A DNA stretch of 64,000 nt. Origin: Pseudahrensia aquimaris. Its GTDB lineage: Bacteria > Pseudomonadota > Alphaproteobacteria > Rhizobiales > Rhizobiaceae. The position numbers and the translations under genes were made by a program. Location: positions 781,545 to 845,544 of the forward strand of contig NZ_JBHTJV010000003.1 in assembly GCF_042676045.1 (NCBI RefSeq). Direction: 5' to 3'. Positions within the stretch are counted from its first letter, which is position 1. Each line of letters begins with the position of its first letter. The notes beneath the pieces are model-generated. The model was given only the letters and a program-made list of their open reading frames with translations, was not told the origin of the DNA and made no database searches. Below are positions 1 through 8,496 of the stretch, in pieces.

Positions 1-1358
1 AAGGTATTGTTAGCTATTCCAATCAACTTAGCGATCGGAAAGAGCAAATCACTGCCATTCGCGGCACGATCAATTGGCCTAAAAGCGGGCAATCGGCGGC
101 AGTTAACGTGGCCGGCATCTGGAACGGCGAAGCATTTGACGCTGAAATAAACGCGCAGCAACCGACCGCCCTTTTGACCCAAGGTATCAGTCGACTGAAT
201 GCGACTTTAAGCGCGGCTCCTGTTCAACTCTCCTACGTTGGGAGCATCACGCGCACGTCTGCTACTATGTTCGATGGCGATTTCCAGATAACCGCGCCAT
301 CAGCTACCCGGTTCAGCGAGTGGATCAAGCGTCCCCTTCCCGCTGCCGCCTTGATCGAAAGACTGGCGCTGTCTGGCCAACTGACTGGTTCGTTGGATCG
401 GCTGATTTTGTCCAACACCAATGCTCAGATTGGCGAAGCGGTGGGCGAGGGTCGGTTGAGCTTCGAGATTGATGAGAGCCTCATTGCCATCAACGGAACT
501 CTCGCGTTCGACACTATTATCTTACCAACACTGGCGGAACTGGGCCGCCCTGTGGGGCCGAGCGATGTTGCGGGCGCAAGTATTGCACAGGGATTGGCTA
601 TGGACGTGCGCCTTTCAGCCAATAGCGCCACAAGCGGTCCTCTGGCGATGCAAAACCTTGCGGCCAGCCTTTTTGTAAAAGATGGCAAGGCGCTTTTTGA
701 TGTGGCACAGGCAGAGGCACTAGACGGCCAAGTGGCCGGCACATTTCAACCCCGCACAGATGCAAAACTGGGTTTCAGCAGCGATCTGAAGCTCACCGGC
801 ATAGACCTTGAACAGTTGGCAGGACTGTATGGCGAGGGCAAAATTTCCCTGCGGGGGCGGGGTGATGCAAGGTTCAAGCTGGAAAGTGTTGCCCCGACCG
901 CCGATGTGGTTCTGACTCGGCTGAACGGCTCTGGTTCGGTAAGTGGGCAGAACGGCACATTGGTTGGCGTAGATCTTAACGCGATCTCCAGACGGTTGGC
1001 AGACCCGGGAACTATCCGCTCAGCGGATGTTTTTGATGGCTCCACCAGCTACGGCTCAATGAACATCGCGTTTTACATCGCCAACGGAATAGCATTTTTC
1101 CAGAACACGAAGCTGGAAGTTGATGACATAACCGTAACTCTCAGCGGCCGCAGTGATTTGGAAGAACGCAACCTTGCGCTTCAAGGGCGTATTTTGCAAA
1201 CACGGGAAGCGGCACAGGGCAGCAGTGTTCCAGCCACAGTATCCATGCCGTTTCTGGTCGGTGGAACAGCCTCATCACCGCTGTTTATCCCCCTGCCCGC
1301 CAACATTCAAAATGGCGGGCCGCCCAACGCTATCCCGCAAGCACCATCTACGGAGTGA
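1..1358 (+). CDS. AsmA-family protein, C-terminal part (5' end outside window)
   Basis: The frame is open from the first bases to a stop at 1356-1358, so about 451 C-terminal residues are visible and the start lies upstream; a GTG at 108 is internal. The chain is rich in short beta-strand stretches with alternating polar and apolar residues. It contains AsmA-like signatures: an RGTINWP strand near the left edge, a DLxxLAGLYGEGKISLRGRGD segment in the middle, and a LNGSGSVSGQNGTLVGVDLNAISRR-type segment towards the end. AsmA proteins are inner-membrane-anchored periplasmic proteins linked to outer-membrane biogenesis and lipid transfer. The last residues are proline-rich. The gene converges on the cyclase gene and overlaps its 3' end by 11 bases. 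The family call is good; the exact role is unknown. Confidence 0.8.
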   Translation, partial: GIVSYSNQLSDRKEQITAIRGTINWPKSGQSAAVNVAGIWNGEAFDAEINAQQPTALLTQGISRLNATLSAAPVQLSYVGSITRTSATMFDGDFQITAPSATRFSEWIKRPLPAAALIERLALSGQLTGSLDRLILSNTNAQIGEAVGEGRLSFEIDESLIAINGTLAFDTIILPTLAELGRPVGPSDVAGASIAQGLAMDVRLSANSATSGPLAMQNLAASLFVKDGKALFDVAQAEALDGQVAGTFQPRTDAKLGFSSDLKLTGIDLEQLAGLYGEGKISLRGRGDARFKLESVAPTADVVLTRLNGSGSVSGQNGTLVGVDLNAISRRLADPGTIRSADVFDGSTSYGSMNIAFYIANGIAFFQNTKLEVDDITVTLSGRSDLEERNLALQGRILQTREAAQGSSVPATVSMPFLVGGTASSPLFIPLPANIQNGGPPNAIPQAPSTE

Positions 1359-2616
1359 CAACTTTCAACTGCGCTTTTTGCGCAGTTACTGATCCGGATT
1401 TGCTCTCAACTTGTGATTTTAGCGCAAACAGCTCACAGTCTCTGGCGAAACCGGAGAGAGACTGCATTCCGATGCTGGTCCACTTTTCCGGATCTTGAGC
1501 CGCGACTTCTTCGGACACGAGCGCCGCAGCCTGCAGAGACTTTGTAAGTGATTCGATTCGCTCAACTTCGTTCACTACTGGGCCGATAACCGTGAAAGCC
1601 AAGCGATCAGCCACGCCAATATTACCGTAGAGAACTTCACCCACATTGATGCCAACACCGAAAAGAATGGGCATGTCGCCGTTGGCTCTTCGGCGCGCAT
1701 TAACATCTTCAATCATGGCTTGGCTTTCCTCCAATGCCATCGTTGACATGCGAATTGCCTGCTTGCGACCTTCTTCGTTTTCGAACGGAAAGATAGCCAA
1801 CACAGCGTCACCAATAAAATCCAGAACTTCGCCACCAAAGCGGGTGGCTGCTCCGGCTGTGCATTCGAAATATTCATTCAGTAAAGCCAGCAAATCAGCG
1901 GCAGGCATGGTGTCTGCGAGCTTTGTGGAATCGCGCATATCGGAGTACCAAACCACCGCCTGCACGGTTTCGCCGTCGCCCAGTTTGATGGCACCGTCAA
2001 GAACGCGAGAGCCGGCGTAGCGACCGAGGTAGGTCTCGGTCACGCTTTTGGCGATGCGCATGCGTATAGCCATTTTGCAGGCCGCAGCAAAACGGCGCTG
2101 GATCTTTTTCAGTGCCGCGAGGTCATCATCAGAAAAGCCGCTTTCACGATCTGATGACCAAGTGACAATAAGCCCACGGGACTGGGCATGCAGTTCAGCG
2201 CCGGTGTTTCCCTCAAAGCTGGTCGCAATGATGAGGTAATCTGTAAAGCCCTGCTCTGCCAGATCATCCAAAATTGGAAAATCGAGTAATTTATTTGGGC
2301 CCGTCAGATTGCGGCGAAACTCGGTGATGTTGTTCTTCAACATCATTGCCATAGGAGATCGCTTCCACTCTTCGGAAGCATCATCCTGGTGGCGGAATTG
2401 CTCGAACTCTATATCGCCATCGAGCCGCCACAGGATTGTTTCTGCCTGAAACAGGGGATGCAGCGTGGGCCATGTTACACGTGCGCGGGAAATCGGCACA
2501 CCAACAGAACGCAAGCGAAAGCAGACCTGCTCAAACATCACAACAATGTCAGGCTCGGTCAGCGTTTGGTCGATAAGCCATTCGCCGATTTCGTTGATTA
2601 AGGTATCTCGGCTCAT
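1348..2616 (-). CDS. Class III adenylate/guanylate cyclase
   Basis: About 422 residues, probably making a cyclic nucleotide in the cytoplasm. The C-terminal half is a class III cyclase catalytic domain. A metal-binding Asp sits in YSDMRDS, a second Asp in DFIGDAVLAIF, and the transition-state Asn and Arg in the VNEVERIE segment. The position before FIGD, commonly the purine-contacting Lys of adenylate cyclases, is Asp here. The roughly 190 N-terminal residues form an unassigned sensory-type region without membrane segments. I chose the ATG at 2616 because a longer frame up to 2742 would run into potI, and GGGAACGAG precedes 2616. The gene follows potI in the same direction after 73 bases, so co-transcription is possible. 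Whether ATP or GTP is used is open. Confidence 0.85.
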   Translation of the reverse strand: MSRDTLINEIGEWLIDQTLTEPDIVVMFEQVCFRLRSVGVPISRARVTWPTLHPLFQAETILWRLDGDIEFEQFRHQDDASEEWKRSPMAMMLKNNITEFRRNLTGPNKLLDFPILDDLAEQGFTDYLIIATSFEGNTGAELHAQSRGLIVTWSSDRESGFSDDDLAALKKIQRRFAAACKMAIRMRIAKSVTETYLGRYAGSRVLDGAIKLGDGETVQAVVWYSDMRDSTKLADTMPAADLLALLNEYFECTAGAATRFGGEVLDFIGDAVLAIFPFENEEGRKQAIRMSTMALEESQAMIEDVNARRRANGDMPILFGVGINVGEVLYGNIGVADRLAFTVIGPVVNEVERIESLTKSLQAAALVSEEVAAQDPEKWTSIGMQSLSGFARDCELFALKSQVESKSGSVTAQKAQLKVVTP

Positions 2617-2689
2617 CAACTCGTTCCCATTGCGCTGGAGTAGATAGTCGGCATTACGCAAACAGGTTTCAAGGTCAGGTGCGCGATTA

Positions 2690-3478
2690 TCAGCTCTCTT
2701 TGAAGTTTTGCCGTTTTGAAACGATGCTAGCAGTGAGCACACCGACGGTGACGATAGCTATCAAAATGGTGCAAACGGCGTTGATCTCTGGTGTTACGCC
2801 CAAACGGACCTGCGAGAAAATTTTCATGGGCAGCGTTGTCGCGCCGGGACCAGACGTGAAGTTTGCGATCACTAAGTCGTCAAGCGACAAGGTGAAAGCG
2901 AGAACCCAACCGGCAAAAACGGCAGGCAGGATGATGGGCAGGGTTACCTGAAAAAAAGCCCGCACAGGTGTTGCGCCCAAGTCTAGTGCCGCCTCTTCCA
3001 AAGAGCGATCAAACGACAATAGTCGCGACTGGACGACTACGGCGACGAAGCACATTGAGAATGTGATATGCGCCAGAATGACTGTCACCATGCCGCGTGC
3101 CAGATCAACTGCAACGAACAAGAGAAGCAGTGACAGGCCCGTAATAACTTCAGGCATCACCAAGGGCGCAAAAACCATTCCCGAGAACAAAAGCCGTCCC
3201 GGAAAGCGCGTGTATCGCACCAGTGCAATGGCAGCCAGCGTGCCTAGAACCGTGGCGACACTGGCCGAAACAATCGCTACGCGGATCGTAACCCATGCGG
3301 CATTGATCAAGCCTTCATTGGCAAAGGCGGCTGCATACCATTGGGTCGAAAACCCAGCCCAAACAGTCACAAGTTTCGAGGCGTTGAAGGAGTAAACCAC
3401 GAGCAGCAAAATCGGGATATAGAGGAAGGCAAAGCCCAAAACGATTGATGTGATGTTGAAACGTGACCACGTATTCAT
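2690..3478 (-). CDS. potI: Putrescine/polyamine ABC transporter permease PotI
   Basis: A 262-residue inner-membrane permease of the PotC/PotI type with about six hydrophobic segments. The EAA loop that docks on the ATPase is seen as EEAALDLGATPVRAFFQVTLP near residue 170. The SLDDLVIANFTSGPGATTLP segment is typical of polyamine permeases. Its ATG overlaps the potH stop by one base, showing translational coupling in a potF-potG-potH-potI order. It would pair with PotH to form the membrane channel. Putrescine is the likeliest substrate from family and gene order, but this cannot be read from the permease itself. Confidence 0.9.
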   Translation of the reverse strand: MNTWSRFNITSIVLGFAFLYIPILLLVVYSFNASKLVTVWAGFSTQWYAAAFANEGLINAAWVTIRVAIVSASVATVLGTLAAIALVRYTRFPGRLLFSGMVFAPLVMPEVITGLSLLLLFVAVDLARGMVTVILAHITFSMCFVAVVVQSRLLSFDRSLEEAALDLGATPVRAFFQVTLPIILPAVFAGWVLAFTLSLDDLVIANFTSGPGATTLPMKIFSQVRLGVTPEINAVCTILIAIVTVGVLTASIVSKRQNFKES

Positions 3479-4383
3479 CAGTTCGCCTCACGCGCAATTG
3501 CCTGGCTACGCTGGAACCACACGATGGGCAGCACGAGCAAAAGCAACAGAATGATCGCCACAGACGAGGCAACGGGCCAATCCCGGTTTTGGAAGAATTC
3601 ATTCCAGATCGTTTTACCGATCATCAAGGTCTCGCTGCCGCCCAGCAGTTCGGGAATGACGAATTCACCAACGGCCGGGATGAACACAAGCAAGCTACCG
3701 GCGATCAGACCCGGCAAAGCCAGCGGGAAGGTGATGCTCCAAAAAGCACGAAGCGGCGTGCTGCCAAGATCAAGCGCCGCTTCGATGAGAGAACCATCTT
3801 GGCGTTCCAAATTTGCGTAGAGCGGCAGCACCATGAACGGCAGATAGGAATAAACGATGCCGATATAGACAGCGATGTTGGTGTTAAGCAGTGTCAAAGG
3901 CTCATTGATTACGCCAAGCCAGAGAAGGAACTGATTGAGCAACCCTTCCTTCTTCAGAATGCCGATCCATGCATAAACGCGGATAAGAAAAGACGTCCAG
4001 AACGGCAAAATTACAAGCATGACCAAGACGGGGCGCAATCCGCGCGGCGCTTTGGCCATGCCGTAGGCCAGAGGAAAGCCGATAAGCGCGGTGAGAACTG
4101 TTGAAACCAGCGCAATCCAGAGGCTGGAAACGTAGCTTTTCCAGTAGAGGGAATCTTGCGTGATGAAGACATAATTTCCGAATGAAAAGCGGTTCCACGC
4201 TGCCACAAGACCAGACCAACCATCGGACCAATTCAGCGTTGGCGAGTAAGGCGGGATGGCAATGGCGGGCTCTGAAAGAGACACTTTCGCGACCAGCAGA
4301 AAGGGCGCAAGGAAAAACAAGGCGAGCCACAGATACGGAATCCAGATGGTTGACCGCTCACCAATTGCGCGCAGAATTCTCAT
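3478..4383 (-). CDS. potH: Putrescine/polyamine ABC transporter permease PotH
   Basis: About 301 residues, partner permease of PotI. Six or so membrane segments are visible, and the EAA loop reads EAALDLGSTPLRAFWSITFP. The segments LPFWTSFLIRVYAW and PAVGEFVIPELLGG are family hallmarks. I place the start at the ATG at 4383 because it overlaps the potG stop in an ATGA arrangement and gives a typical N-terminus (MRILRAIGER); an upstream start at 4440 would lie inside potG. The 3' end overlaps the start of potI by one base. It acts in the inner membrane as half of the import channel. Confidence 0.9.
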   Translation of the reverse strand: MRILRAIGERSTIWIPYLWLALFFLAPFLLVAKVSLSEPAIAIPPYSPTLNWSDGWSGLVAAWNRFSFGNYVFITQDSLYWKSYVSSLWIALVSTVLTALIGFPLAYGMAKAPRGLRPVLVMLVILPFWTSFLIRVYAWIGILKKEGLLNQFLLWLGVINEPLTLLNTNIAVYIGIVYSYLPFMVLPLYANLERQDGSLIEAALDLGSTPLRAFWSITFPLALPGLIAGSLLVFIPAVGEFVIPELLGGSETLMIGKTIWNEFFQNRDWPVASSVAIILLLLLVLPIVWFQRSQAIAREAN

Positions 4384-5519
4384 GATGTGAGCACCAATCC
4401 GGCCGCTTTGTCGAAGCTGACCCAGACCCTGTCTTCCCATGTAAGCGGATTGTTTTCAATTTCGCGGTTTAACACTGCGACCTTGGCGAAATCGCCACTC
4501 GCCAGCTTTACCTTGTAATATGTTACGTCGCCCAGATAAGCGATGTCCCAAATCTCGCCAGCAAGAGCGTTACCGTTGGGTTTCGGCTTGTTGCGGGAGA
4601 TGATCATCTTTTGCGGGCGGATGGCGAAAGTGACGTCTTGTCCCTTAGAGACGCTGGTACTGCACTCCACTTGCAGCGTGTCGCCGTGAGCGTTTTCCAG
4701 TGTTGCCGCCGCGGCCTTCACGCCAGTAACGCGCATTTCCATCTGGTTGATATCACCCAAGAATCCAGCGACATATCGGCTGTTTGGTCGTTCGTAAATC
4801 TCCACTGGCGGAGCGGTTTGCACCAGCTTGCCCTTATCCATCACCGCAATGCGGTCCGCGACCGTCATCGCCTCTTCCTGGTCGTGGGTCACGATCATGA
4901 AGGTGATGCCGAGGCGCTCTTGCAGATCAACCAATTCAAATTGAGTCTCTTCCCGCAGCTTGCGGTCGAGCGCACCCAGCGGCTCGTCTAGCAACAGCAC
5001 GCGGGGTTGTTTGGCTAGTGAACGGGCGAGCGCCACCCGCTGCCTTTGGCCGCCGGAAAGCTGATCGGGCTTACGGTGGCCGAAGTCTTGCATCTTCACC
5101 AGCGAAAGCATTTCCGCGACGCGGTCGTCCAGCTCTCCCTGCGGCATGCCCTCTTGCTTCAAGCCAAAACCAATATTCTTCGCCACACTCATATGAGGGA
5201 ACAGGGCGTAGGATTGGAACATCATGTTGACCGGGCGACGATAAGGCGGCACTTGCGCCAGGCTTTCGCCCGCTAACAGCACATCGCCATCACTGACCGT
5301 TTCAAAACCTGCCAACATGCGCATCAGAGTGGTCTTGCCACAACCAGAAGGCCCCAGCAGAGCGAAAAATTCGCGTTCGTATATTGCAAGGTCAAGGTTC
5401 TCGACGGCGACCACGTCGCCATAGCGCTTGGTGACGTTTCTAAACTCGATAAAGGGTTTCGCTGCCGGATCATTCCACGGCTGAAACTGGTTGCGAAAAC
5501 TATTGGCCTTGTCGTGCAC
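4380..5519 (-). CDS. potG: Polyamine ABC transporter ATP-binding protein PotG
   Basis: A 379-residue ATPase driving the PotHI permease. The Walker A motif is GPSGCGKTT near residue 58, the Q-loop is MMFQSYALFPHMSV, the signature is LSGGQRQRVALARSLA and Walker B is VLLLDEP, followed by the switch His in VTHDQEE. The C-terminal 120 residues form the TOBE regulatory domain of the PotA/PotG type. A predicted intrinsic terminator lies between potF and this gene, which should lower its transcript relative to potF. Its stop overlaps the potH start. Confidence 0.93.
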   Translation of the reverse strand: MHDKANSFRNQFQPWNDPAAKPFIEFRNVTKRYGDVVAVENLDLAIYEREFFALLGPSGCGKTTLMRMLAGFETVSDGDVLLAGESLAQVPPYRRPVNMMFQSYALFPHMSVAKNIGFGLKQEGMPQGELDDRVAEMLSLVKMQDFGHRKPDQLSGGQRQRVALARSLAKQPRVLLLDEPLGALDRKLREETQFELVDLQERLGITFMIVTHDQEEAMTVADRIAVMDKGKLVQTAPPVEIYERPNSRYVAGFLGDINQMEMRVTGVKAAAATLENAHGDTLQVECSTSVSKGQDVTFAIRPQKMIISRNKPKPNGNALAGEIWDIAYLGDVTYYKVKLASGDFAKVAVLNREIENNPLTWEDRVWVSFDKAAGLVLTS

Positions 5520-5589
5520 TTACAAACCCCGGGCTGCCTAACGCATGGCTTATCAAAGCAGACAAATCGGCAGAATCAAACGGTCATTC

Positions 5590-5627
5590 AAAAAGAAACG
5601 GCGGCCTGCTTTCGCAAGACCGCCGTT
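5590..5627 (-). terminator. Intrinsic terminator/attenuator between potF and potG
   Basis: On the minus strand AACGGCGG (5627-5620) pairs with CCGCCGTT (5604-5597), with additional inner pairing around the TTTC loop. The stem is followed by TCTTTTT. It sits 100 bases after the potF stop and before potG in the same transcript direction. Partial termination here would give more binding protein than membrane components, as is common in importers. Confidence 0.75.
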
Positions 5628-5724
5628 AATGTCGGGCAGACCGCACCGGGCGTCTTCTTTCGAAGTCAAACTCCGGCGCGGTCGCCTCCTCCCGAGCTCT
5701 GACCGCTCCCTCGGCCTCCGCAGG

Positions 5725-6816
5725 TTACTGACCAGTTTTCACCCTCGTCCAGGTGCGGGTCAGCGTGCGCTGCGAGCGCGCGTCAAAAGGCGTGGTTGTA
5801 TACAGCTTGGCCATCGTGGCCTCGTCCGGATAAATCGCAGGATCTTCCAGCACGTCTTTTTCCAGCAGTGGCTTGGACGCCTGATTACCGTTGGCGTAGT
5901 AGACGTAGTTGGATGCCTTCGCGATCACCTCTGGACGCATGATGTAGTTGAGGAATTCGTGGGCCTCTTCAACGTTCTTCGCGTCGGCGGGGATTGCCAT
6001 CTGATCGAACCACATCTGCGCGCCTTCTTGCGGAATGGTATAACCGACTTCGACGCCGGCTTTCGCTTCTGCTGCGCGGTCGCGGGCTTGGAAAACATCA
6101 CCGGACCAGCCGACAGCTAAGCAAATGTCGCCGTTTGCGAGCGCATTAATATATTCCGATGAATGAAATTTCTGGATGCTTGGCTTTATCTTGGCGAGCA
6201 ACTCACCAGCAGCTTCAATATCGGCAGCGTCTTTGCTGTCCGGGTTCTTTCCAAGATAGTTCAGTGCAGCCGGAACCATTTCTTCTGGTGCATCCAACAT
6301 GTGCACGCCACAGTCTGCAAACTTAGCTAGTTTTTCAGGATCGAATATCGTGTCCCAAGACACTGGCACACCGCCTATGCGTTCTTGTGCAGCTTTGATG
6401 TTGTATCCAATCGCCGTGGTGCCCCACATGTAATTGATGGAATAGGTTGCGCCCGGATCGTAGACTTCGGTGCGCTTTTGCACTTCATCCCACAGATTTG
6501 TTGCATTGGTCAGTTTGGATTTATCGAGCGGCTGGAACACCCCTGCCTTAATTTGGCGGCCCAAAAATGTACCAGAAGGAACAACGATGTCGTAACCTGT
6601 GCCACCCGCCAGTAGCTTGGTCTCAAGAATTTCGTTGGAATCAAAAACGTCATACACGACCTTGATGCCCGTTTCCTTGGTGAAGTCGGCCAAGATCGAT
6701 TCATCTATGTAGTCGGACCAGTTGTAGACGTTGACCACGCGCTCCTGTGCAGAGGCTGAAACAATAATAGCAGCGGTGGCTGCGCAAAGGGTGAACGACT
6801 TCAACACTGTCTTCAT
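5725..6816 (-). CDS. potF: Periplasmic putrescine-binding protein PotF
   Basis: A 363-residue exported solute-binding protein that delivers polyamine to PotGHI. A cleavable signal peptide is visible (MKTVLKSFTLCAATAAIIVSASAQ, cut after about residue 23). The mature start VVNVYNWSDYIDESILADF is the characteristic PotF/PotD opening. Further on are YDIVVPSGTFLGRQIKAG and a WGTTAIGYN segment, as in PotF. The RBS CAGGAG lies six bases before the ATG. It is the first gene of the importer and 169 bases from the glutamine-synthetase-like gene upstream, leaving room for its own promoter. Putrescine preference is inferred from family similarity. Confidence 0.92.
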   Translation of the reverse strand: MKTVLKSFTLCAATAAIIVSASAQERVVNVYNWSDYIDESILADFTKETGIKVVYDVFDSNEILETKLLAGGTGYDIVVPSGTFLGRQIKAGVFQPLDKSKLTNATNLWDEVQKRTEVYDPGATYSINYMWGTTAIGYNIKAAQERIGGVPVSWDTIFDPEKLAKFADCGVHMLDAPEEMVPAALNYLGKNPDSKDAADIEAAGELLAKIKPSIQKFHSSEYINALANGDICLAVGWSGDVFQARDRAAEAKAGVEVGYTIPQEGAQMWFDQMAIPADAKNVEEAHEFLNYIMRPEVIAKASNYVYYANGNQASKPLLEKDVLEDPAIYPDEATMAKLYTTTPFDARSQRTLTRTWTRVKTGQ

Positions 6817-6985
6817 GCGAGACTCCTGTTTGGTGGAGCGTGTAGGCCGTCTTTACGGAAGCTCCCATCCCGTGGTTGGCAATCTAGGTCAAGGTTTGGC
6901 AGCCTTGCAACTGGATTCAATGCCGCAAGCGAGCATTTTTGACGATTTTTAGGCGCAAATTGCATCAAACCAATACAATTTGTCC

Positions 6986-8392
6986 TTACAGGTAAGTTGC
7001 ACGTTCGAAAGGGGAAATGTCGCCCGCAAAGCGTAACAGTTCTGCCCTCTTGAGATGGCTAAACGTGGCAGCCATCTCACGACCCAGGGCGCGCTTCACG
7101 AAGGCGCTTTTATCGAACAGTTCAAGCGCGGTTTCCGGCGCATTGGGCAGCGCTTCGCCACGGTTCGGCGTTGTCTCATCATAGGCGTTGCCCTCCAGCG
7201 CTGCGGGCGGATCGTCACCGGCGTCGAGGCCGTCAATGATGCCTTGCAGCAGGGCCGCCATCAAAAGGTAAGGATTTGCGTCCGCTCCGGCCACACGATG
7301 TTCCACACGCTTGGCAGCGTCCGGCGCAGCAGGCAGGCGCAGTGCAACCGAACGGTTGTTGTCCCCCCAGTTGGCACGGGTCGGCGCATAAGAACCGGGC
7401 GCCAAGCGACGATAACCGTTGATAGAATTCACAAACAGAGCTGTTGCATCCTGCATGGAAGCCAACAGGCCAGCAACTGCATGATGCTGACGGATTGTGC
7501 CTTTGTCGCCGGAAAAGATATTGGTGCCGTCTTTGTCCAAAATGCTGATGTGCACGTGCATTCCGTTGCCAGGCTGCCCTGCAAACGGCTTAGGCATGAA
7601 CGTGGCGCGCATTCCTGAATCTCGGGCTGTTTCCTGCACAATGCGTTTGAGCATCACAACGTCGTCAGCGGCGCGCAGAACATCAGCGCGATGGTTGAGA
7701 TTGATTTCAAACTGACCAGGTGCCGCTTCTTTGATGATTGTGTCGATGGGCAAATCTGCCCAGGAGGCTGCGCGGTGGATCGTATCGAACAGACTTGAAT
7801 GTTCAGACAACGCTTGAAGGTCATACATGAACTGGTTTTCGCCACCCGCAACAGTTTCGCCATCGAGCGGCATGACGTTGCCAGTCTCGTCTTCAACCAC
7901 CAGATGAAATTCGATTTCGAACGCGGCGACGGCTGTTAGCCCACGCTCGGTGAGGCGTTGGACAGCACGGCGCAAGGATTGACGGCAGCAACTCGCGAAG
8001 CGCTCACCATCGGGTGTCCATGTTTCCAGCAACACCTGCGCTCGGCGCTGATCTTGCTCTTGGTCGCTATCGCTGCCCCAAGGGATAACGCTCAGCGTTT
8101 CTGGTACAGCGCGGTAGAAGCCGTCGCGATCACCGCTGGAAATGTGCAAGCCGGTTTCGCCCACTTCATTTCCCCATACATCCAGACCATGCAGCGAGAG
8201 CGGAAAATTGACGCCTTCACCAAAGGCTTTCTTCAGCGCGCCAACCGGCGCCCATTTACCCCGCGCAATGCCGGAAGGGTCAGTGACGACTAGTTCTACC
8301 GTTTCAACGGCGGGATGGGCTTGAAGAAATGCTTTGAGCGTATCGGATGCCATATTGGTTCGGGTTCGCATAAAAACGTTGATCGCATCCAT
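6986..8392 (-). CDS. Glutamine synthetase family protein, gamma-glutamylpolyamine synthetase-like
   Basis: 468 residues, close to PuuA/GlnT-type enzymes that ligate glutamate to an amine using ATP. Visible active-site segments are the metal-binding FEIEFHL, PGQFEINLNH, NGMHVHIS and an ANWGDNNRSVALRLP phosphate/glutamate-binding segment, with HRVAGADANPYL near the end. It lacks the Tyr adenylylation loop of classical GlnA. Position directly upstream of potFGHI suggests glutamylation of imported putrescine or another amine. The ATG at 8392 has a weak AGGG upstream; ATGs at 8371 and 8353 are alternatives. A perfect 14-bp palindrome sits just upstream of the start. A paralogue lies at about 13.9 kb. 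Confidence 0.87.
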   Translation of the reverse strand: MDAINVFMRTRTNMASDTLKAFLQAHPAVETVELVVTDPSGIARGKWAPVGALKKAFGEGVNFPLSLHGLDVWGNEVGETGLHISSGDRDGFYRAVPETLSVIPWGSDSDQEQDQRRAQVLLETWTPDGERFASCCRQSLRRAVQRLTERGLTAVAAFEIEFHLVVEDETGNVMPLDGETVAGGENQFMYDLQALSEHSSLFDTIHRAASWADLPIDTIIKEAAPGQFEINLNHRADVLRAADDVVMLKRIVQETARDSGMRATFMPKPFAGQPGNGMHVHISILDKDGTNIFSGDKGTIRQHHAVAGLLASMQDATALFVNSINGYRRLAPGSYAPTRANWGDNNRSVALRLPAAPDAAKRVEHRVAGADANPYLLMAALLQGIIDGLDAGDDPPAALEGNAYDETTPNRGEALPNAPETALELFDKSAFVKRALGREMAATFSHLKRAELLRFAGDISPFERATYL

Positions 8393-8410
8393 GACGCGCC
8401 CTGACCCGTG

Positions 8411-8424
8411 AAGTCAATTGACTT
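8411..8424. promoter_or_regulatory. Perfect 14-bp palindrome upstream of the GS-like gene
   Basis: AAGTCAATTGACTT is self-complementary and lies 19-32 bases before the ATG at 8392. Its size and position suit a dimeric repressor site. No regulator gene is adjacent, so the cognate protein is unknown. Confidence 0.4.
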
Positions 8425-8436
8425 CGATTCAGGCAC

Positions 8437-8477
8437 AAAAAAACCCGCTTCCGATGTTTCGCGGAAGCGGGTTTTTC
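8437..8477 (-). terminator. Intrinsic terminator after the lytic transglycosylase gene
   Basis: AAACCCGCTTCCG (8441-8453) pairs with CGGAAGCGGGTTT (8461-8473) around a short loop. A-runs on one side and T-runs on the other make it work on both strands. On the minus strand it closes the transglycosylase gene before the GS-like operon begins. Confidence 0.88.
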
Positions 8478-8496
8478 AAAGTTTCATTAATCGACC

